Source: Amphritea atlantica (GTDB lineage Bacteria > Pseudomonadota > Gammaproteobacteria > Pseudomonadales > Balneatricaceae). From it: a DNA stretch of 64,000 bases. Under the pieces are notes generated by a model. The model worked only from the letters and a program-made list of their open reading frames with translations. It made no database searches and was not told the DNA's origin. A program made the position numbers and the translations under genes. Within the stretch, counting starts at the first letter, position 1. Each line of letters starts with the position of its first letter. Positions 59,659 through 64,000 of this stretch are shown here, piece after piece. Location of the stretch: positions 1,107,001 through 1,171,000 of the forward strand of contig CP073344.1 of the NCBI GenBank assembly GCA_024397875.1, given 5' to 3'.

Positions 59659-60762
59659 ATGGAAGGGCAATGGGTTGGTGTAATACAAGGTGATAACTCT
59701 GGCGGATTAATTATCAATATTGACTGTATTGATGGAAAATATCAGGGGTACTTTTTATTGTGGGAGGAAACTAACGAAATAGTATCAGTTTCTGCGGATA
59801 TCACTGTTGTGCGTAACGAAAATAGAGTTTCTTTCACTGGGAGTAATATTCAAGGAATTGATAAATATACAGGACAACAACTTAGTTATATGCAGTTGGA
59901 AAAAAAGTTTCCCGAGTGCATACTACCAGCTTCTATTAACGTTACGGCAGATTTTGGGGATAATGGATACCTCAAAGGTCATTATAAAACTAGTATTGGG
60001 AATTCTGGAATAGTAACTCTGTGTGGCCCTAACTTTGCGCCTTCAATAATTAAGGTTGAAGAAACTAGTTGGAAAAAATTTAAAGAAAAAGCTTGGGAGT
60101 TTAAAGATAATAGCTATCTGTATCGTGGGCAGCGAGATAATACTTGGCGTTTAAGAACCACATTTCATCGGCGAGGTCGAGCTGATTTACGTCGATACTT
60201 TCGCGAGGATTTGCCTAGATTGTATCGCAAAGTACACGCACAGACAGGAATTAAATTTGATTTGAAATGCAATCAAGATATTGGTTCTCTGTTATATTTA
60301 GCGCAACACCATGGGTTTCCGACTCCTTTATTAGATTGGAGCGAATCTCCTTTTGTTGCTGCATACTTCGCGTTCAATGAATATAAAGAACTGAAAGCTA
60401 ATAAAGGCCAATTAGTACGCATCTATATTTTTGATAAAGAGGCGTGGTGTCGAGACTCAATACAAGTAGAGTCTTTCGACTCAAACCTCCCAACAATCAC
60501 CTATAACGAACTGCTTGCATCAGGTAACCCCAGAGCAACCCCTCAACAAGCGGTTACTACTCTGTCAAATATTGACTACATAGAAGCCCATATTCATCAG
60601 CACTCTGTTAAGACAGGAATTCAATACTTAACAGCATATGACCTCCCAGCTGATGAGTTTGAAACGGTTCTTGCTGAATTGAGACTCATGGGTATTAGCG
60701 CTTCGAGCCTGTTTCCTGATTTAGATGGGATCTGTAGAGATCTTAAAGAACAGTACTTTTAA
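59659..60762 (+). CDS. FRG-domain protein, AT-rich
   Basis: 367 residues from ATG 59659 (GGAGG just upstream). Residues about 1-125 are beta-rich (GQWVGVIQGDNSGGLIINIDCIDGKYQGYFLLWEE) with no family; then an FRG domain: YLYRGQRDNTWRLRTTFHRRGR, LYLAQHHGFPTPLLDWSESPFVAAYFAF. The name comes from the conserved F/Y-R-G motif. Function of FRG proteins is unproven; several occur in mobile or defence settings. Low GC marks it as acquired. Confidence 0.8.
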   Translation: MEGQWVGVIQGDNSGGLIINIDCIDGKYQGYFLLWEETNEIVSVSADITVVRNENRVSFTGSNIQGIDKYTGQQLSYMQLEKKFPECILPASINVTADFGDNGYLKGHYKTSIGNSGIVTLCGPNFAPSIIKVEETSWKKFKEKAWEFKDNSYLYRGQRDNTWRLRTTFHRRGRADLRRYFREDLPRLYRKVHAQTGIKFDLKCNQDIGSLLYLAQHHGFPTPLLDWSESPFVAAYFAFNEYKELKANKGQLVRIYIFDKEAWCRDSIQVESFDSNLPTITYNELLASGNPRATPQQAVTTLSNIDYIEAHIHQHSVKTGIQYLTAYDLPADEFETVLAELRLMGISASSLFPDLDGICRDLKEQYF

Positions 60763-60993
60763 TACTTAACGTGGATTCCTTTGATGCACAACTTAGAATT
60801 GCAACTTAAGAGCAGAATAAGCAAGGTGGAAAAATAGTAATACTAGGAGGAATAAATAAATCAGCATTGATAGAATATTTAAAGAGAATAAAGAGGGCGA
60901 AAGTTTAAGCTTAATCGGCTAATAATTACAGTTTGTTTTTATATGTCGGGTTGAGTTTTTTTATTTTTTATTTATTGGGTCAGAATATACTAT

Positions 60994-61479
60994 ATGAATG
61001 GAGTGTCATTTGTTGTTTCAATTTTAGGCTTGTTTTTGGCCGCAGTGGGAGTTTATTTCCCTCGTGTAGCTTTAAAAATTGAAATGTATGGAAATAAATT
61101 TGCAGACATGCGGGTGCTTTCTTTTCCTGATAATTACGTCAAATTTTGGTTGAAAAGATGGTACATCATAGTGCTATGTTTTGGAGGGGCAAAGCTAATC
61201 GCTGATTTTCTGTTTGTAGCGATAGGCGTAAGCTGGGAGGGCTTTATTGCATATCTGGTAGCGTTCCCTCTTACATATGTATTCATGAAAGGATTGATTT
61301 TTTTGCTTTACCTTATGTTTTATTTCTTAAAGATTCTATGCTGGATATTGTACTTTATCAGCTATGGCTTCGTTTGTTGTTCCCGTTTCATTAATAAGGA
61401 AGCGGAGGTGCTTACAGGAAGTGGAGTTATAATTGCTGTGGTTGGAACTGCTCTAAGTGGCTACTCCTTTTTTTTCTAA
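60994..61479 (+). CDS. AT-rich hypothetical membrane protein
   Basis: 161 residues, not recognised. Four hydrophobic stretches (VVSILGLFLAAVGVYFP, WYIIVLCFGGAKLIADFLFVAI, FIAYLVAFPLTYVFMKGLIFLLYLMFYFLKILCWILYFISYGFVC, VIIAVVGTALSGYSFF). No clear ribosome site. Shares the low GC of the FRG gene and may belong to the same acquired segment. Confidence 0.6.
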   Translation: MNGVSFVVSILGLFLAAVGVYFPRVALKIEMYGNKFADMRVLSFPDNYVKFWLKRWYIIVLCFGGAKLIADFLFVAIGVSWEGFIAYLVAFPLTYVFMKGLIFLLYLMFYFLKILCWILYFISYGFVCCSRFINKEAEVLTGSGVIIAVVGTALSGYSFFF

Positions 61480-61552
61480 ACTGCTAAAGAGGGTAGATCT
61501 ATTTTCCAAAGTGATGATATAAACAGCCACTACAATATTCCCCGCTCTTCCG

Positions 61553-61632
61553 AGCAACGAGCGACGAGCAACGTCTTTTGCCTTTGCTTTTCCTAGCAAG
61601 CGAAGCGTCTAACAACTAGCCACTAGCGACTG
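61553..61632. repeat. GAGCAAC units plus CTAGCAA hairpin repeat, copy D
   Basis: GAGCAACGAGCGACGAGCAAC followed by CCTAGCAAGCGAAGCGTCTAAC and AACTAGCCACTAGCGAC. Same order of elements as 23766-23912 but with a minimal stem. Confidence 0.75.
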
Positions 61633-61656
61633 CTTTCCAGACTGCTTTCTCCGCCG

Positions 61657-62754
61657 TCAGGTTATTATCCGGGATCCTTTCAACGTCTTAGCCTGGTACA
61701 TTTTTTTATCTGCGATAGTAATCATTTCATCCAGACTCATGTGCTGTTCGGGCCCGGTTTCCACAACACCCATACTCAGCGAAAAGTCAGGATAAACTTC
61801 GGCAAAGCTGGCCACAATTCGTTCAGCGACCGATTGCGCAGACTGGGTTTCTGCATCGGGCAACATAATGCAGAACTCATCGCCGCCATAGCGGCAAGGG
61901 ACATCAGATTCCCGAACATGCTGTCTGATGCACTCTGAAATAACTTTTAATACCTCGTCCCCTTTCAGGTGGCCGTGCTGATCATTAACCTGTTTAAAGT
62001 TATCTATATCGAAGTAAATCAGGGAAAAAGAAGCCTTACGTCGGGCAACCGAACTCAGCAGAATACCGGCAAGTTCACGCATCGCTCGCTGATTATTGAT
62101 ACCCGTCAGAGGGTCTTTTTTAGCCAGCTCCTCCAGCTGGACAGTGCGTTCTGAAACTTTGACCTCAAGGCTATTGGCATACATCTCGGTTTTCTTCTTA
62201 GCCAGTTCCAGCTCTGAAATCATGCTGGAAATATAGGTATCAAATACCAGCGTTGTATCGAAATAAAATAACTTGTCCAGGGCCTCTTTTGTCTCCACGA
62301 GGACGTCAGTATCCACAACAGAGTTATCGAGCACATCAAAGAGAATCAGTTTCAGTGAACTAATCGCACTCAGATAGAGTTTCGGTTCAACCCCAATCCG
62401 CTTATGGACCATACCGATACGTAACCGGTTATTGACATAAGTACTGTCGTACTGGCCTGAAAACAGATCAAGAATATACTGATGCTGAGCGCCTTTCAGC
62501 CGGTTTAAGGTATCCACATCACCGATCAGTACAGCGATTTCATCGATTGCCAGCTGAGAAATATAAAATCGCTCAACAATTGAGTCGATTTGTGAGTTGA
62601 TAAGCGGAAGTACGTCTTTAAGCAGTTCAAAGTGGCTGAGGGACAGTGCTGCAAGTTCCAGCCTGCTCTGAATCTCTGCATCACTAATCTTCATTTGATC
62701 CAAAAGCGTTTGATGTGTCCGAAGCATCTTTTTACCCCAGCTGCTGATTTCCAT
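61657..62754 (-). CDS. Globin-coupled diguanylate cyclase
   Basis: 365 residues. N-terminal about 160 residues form a globin-coupled sensor: proximal His 117 in IGMVHKRIGVEPKLYLSAI. A coiled linker (SMISELELAKKKTEMYANSLEVKVSERTVQLEELAKK) joins the GGDEF domain: DPLTGINNQRAMRE, FDIDNFKQVNDQHGHLKGDEVL, YGGDEF with inhibitory site RESD exactly five residues before. A soluble oxygen (or other gas ligand) sensor that makes cyclic-di-GMP. The C-terminal helix (ADKKMYQAKTLKGSRI) is complete, unlike the cyclase at 36674. Confidence 0.9.
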   Translation of the reverse strand: MEISSWGKKMLRTHQTLLDQMKISDAEIQSRLELAALSLSHFELLKDVLPLINSQIDSIVERFYISQLAIDEIAVLIGDVDTLNRLKGAQHQYILDLFSGQYDSTYVNNRLRIGMVHKRIGVEPKLYLSAISSLKLILFDVLDNSVVDTDVLVETKEALDKLFYFDTTLVFDTYISSMISELELAKKKTEMYANSLEVKVSERTVQLEELAKKDPLTGINNQRAMRELAGILLSSVARRKASFSLIYFDIDNFKQVNDQHGHLKGDEVLKVISECIRQHVRESDVPCRYGGDEFCIMLPDAETQSAQSVAERIVASFAEVYPDFSLSMGVVETGPEQHMSLDEMITIADKKMYQAKTLKGSRIIT

Positions 62755-62919
62755 TCAACCAAGACTTTCCTTTCAGAGTCTCGAGCGGCAATAACCTGTT
62801 TAATGAATACCATAGTAATTTAGTCAAGTAAAATTGCTTGATAGCAGTACTCAGGATGAGGAGCGAAAGGATTCCCTCCTCAGATTCTCTATCACCAAAT
62901 CCAGATCGCTTGTGTCGAA

Positions 62920-63020
62920 CCACGAGCGACGGCTTTTCAGCCTTTTCTAGCAAGCGAAGCGTCTAACACCTAGCTACTTCTTTGCTGTCCCTCATTCCTG
63001 GCTACTAGCGACTTCTTTGT
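62920..63020. repeat. CTAGCAA hairpin repeat, copy E
   Basis: ACGAGCGACGGCTTTTCAGCC, then TTCTAGCAAGCGAAGCGTCTAAC and CTAGCTACTTC, and CTACTAGCGACTTC. Ends a few bases before the palindrome upstream of urtA. Confidence 0.65.
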
Positions 63021-63023
63021 CGT

Positions 63024-63051
63024 CCCCTATACGTCATTTGACGTATAGGGG
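63024..63051. promoter_or_regulatory. 28-bp palindrome upstream of urtA
   Basis: CCCCTATACGTCA (63024-63036) and TGACGTATAGGGG (63039-63051) are perfect complements with a 2-base centre. Located 129 bases before the urtA ATG, between a repeat and the gene. No T-run, so an operator is likelier than a terminator. Confidence 0.7.
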
Positions 63052-63180
63052 TGCGTCAATCACCCCATACCTTCATTGAGCGCTATTTCTAATAATGGTT
63101 TGGTCAATAACAGATTCCCGGGATAAAAATCCGGCCCGGCCTAAAAGAATCGAAACTTAACCTCAAGAAGGGAAATAGAT

Positions 63181-64000
63181 ATGAAGATCAAACATCTGGT
63201 TTCAGGTATTGCTCTGTCTATGGGCGCCAGTGTGCTGAGTGTCAGCGCTTTGGCGGCTGATACGATCAAAGTGGGTGTGCTGCACTCTCTGTCCGGCACT
63301 ATGGCGATCAGTGAGACAACCCTGAAAGACACCGTTCTGATGATGGTTGAAGAGCAGAATAAGAAAGGCGGTCTGCTGGGCAAGAAGCTCGAAGCTGTGG
63401 TGGTTGACCCGGCGTCTAACTGGCCGCTGTTTGCTGAGAAAACCCGTGAGCTGCTGACCAAGGATGAGGTTGATGTCATTTTCGGCTGCTGGACCTCCGT
63501 TTCCCGTAAGTCTGCACTGCCGGTTCTGGAAGAACTGAACGGACTGATGTTCTACCCGGTTCAGTACGAAGGCGAAGAGTCGTCTAAAAACGTATTCTAT
63601 ACAGGTGCTGCGCCAAACCAGCAGGCGATTCCTGCGGTTGACTACCTGATGAACGATCTGGGTGTGACACGCTGGGTGCTGGCGGGGACCGACTATGTTT
63701 ATCCGCGTACCACCAATAAAATCCTCGAAGCGTACCTGAAAGCTAAAGGCGTGGCTGAAGCCGATATCATGATCAACTACACGCCGTTCGGTCATTCCGA
63801 CTGGCAGTCCATCGTCTCTGATATCAAGGGCTTCGGTGCGGCAGGTAAGAAGACCGCGGTAGTGTCTACGATTAATGGTGACGCTAACATTCCTTTCTAC
63901 AAAGAGCTGGGTAACCAGGGCATCTCTTCTGAAGATATTCCGGTGGTCGCATTCTCAGTCGGTGAGGAAGAACTGTCGGGTCTCGACACTAAACCTCTGG
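63181..64000 (+). CDS. urtA: Urea ABC transporter substrate-binding protein UrtA (5' part, cut by window edge)
   Basis: The frame from ATG 63181 is open to the window end (273 residues seen). Signal peptide MKIKHLVSGIALSMGASVLSVSALA, then DTIKVGVLHSLSGTMAISETTLKDTVLMMVEEQNKKGGLLGKKLEAVVVDPASNWPLFAEKTRELL and IFGCWTSVSRKSALPVLEELNGLMFYPVQYEGEESSKNVFYTGAAPNQQ: the family of UrtA/FmdD (urea/short amide) binding proteins. AAGGGA lies 9 bases upstream. The rest of urtBCDE presumably lies to the right, beyond the window. Confidence 0.93.
   Translation, partial: MKIKHLVSGIALSMGASVLSVSALAADTIKVGVLHSLSGTMAISETTLKDTVLMMVEEQNKKGGLLGKKLEAVVVDPASNWPLFAEKTRELLTKDEVDVIFGCWTSVSRKSALPVLEELNGLMFYPVQYEGEESSKNVFYTGAAPNQQAIPAVDYLMNDLGVTRWVLAGTDYVYPRTTNKILEAYLKAKGVAEADIMINYTPFGHSDWQSIVSDIKGFGAAGKKTAVVSTINGDANIPFYKELGNQGISSEDIPVVAFSVGEEELSGLDTKPL

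Overview
The window reads as a chromosomal segment of a free-living, probably marine, gammaproteobacterium of about 50% GC. The gene content resembles the Oceanospirillaceae type: TorF-type porin, NAD-linked fds formate dehydrogenase, spu/puu polyamine genes, urea ABC transporter. The genus cannot be fixed from the sequence alone. No tRNA, rRNA, CRISPR array or intact insertion sequence was seen.

Layout. 1-9.1 kb: a cut LuxR-type regulator gene, then hydantoinase-type genes hyuB-hyuA, an AraC regulator, a small carboxymuconolactone-decarboxylase-like gene, an NCS1 permease and an outer-membrane porin; together these look like an uptake and ring-opening pathway for a cyclic amide or nucleobase-like compound. 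9.1-13.2 kb: an accessory stretch with three small gene cassettes separated by integron attC-like sites (no integrase), an amino-acid-type permease bracketed by direct repeats, and a TM2/zinc-ribbon protein. 13.2-17.5 kb: LysR plus an agmatinase/guanidinobutyrase-family gene, then a MocR regulator (lacking the usual PLP lysine) divergent from a PNPOx-type flavoprotein. 17.5-22 kb: Sel1 lipoprotein, glycine-rich secreted protein, HD-GYP phosphodiesterase, lipoprotein, LysE exporter and TorF-type porin.

22-43.3 kb is a polyamine catabolism and uptake region: aldehyde dehydrogenase, LuxR regulator, putrescine aminotransferase (spuC type), GntR regulator, glutamine-synthetase-like gamma-glutamylpolyamine synthetase, a periplasmic putrescine-binding protein plus ATPase and two permeases (spuDFGH/potFGHI type), two tandem class I glutamine amidotransferases, then after a regulatory/cold-shock/diguanylate cyclase interlude a second binding protein, a second synthetase and a puuB-type oxidase with a TetR gene. 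Perfect TGTGATCACA palindromes lie before both spuC and the first synthetase gene, flanking the GntR gene, so a simple regulon is visible.

43.4-51.6 kb holds an alpha/beta hydrolase and the operon fdsG-fdsB-fdsA-fdhD-fdsD, divergent from an fdsR-like regulator. 52-64 kb holds small membrane and hypothetical genes, a very large transporter-sensor fusion (NCS1 transporter, cysteine module, histidine kinase, receiver) overlapping a LuxR-type response regulator, a DMT exporter, an AT-rich FRG-domain gene with a membrane protein, a globin-coupled diguanylate cyclase, and finally the 5' part of urtA, the urea ABC transporter binding protein, with a 28-bp palindrome upstream. The intergenic spaces are rich in repeats: GTAGGAGC-type REP hairpins, a family of CTAGCAA...GTCTAGC hairpins whose stems differ in sequence but stay paired, and four unrelated minisatellites.
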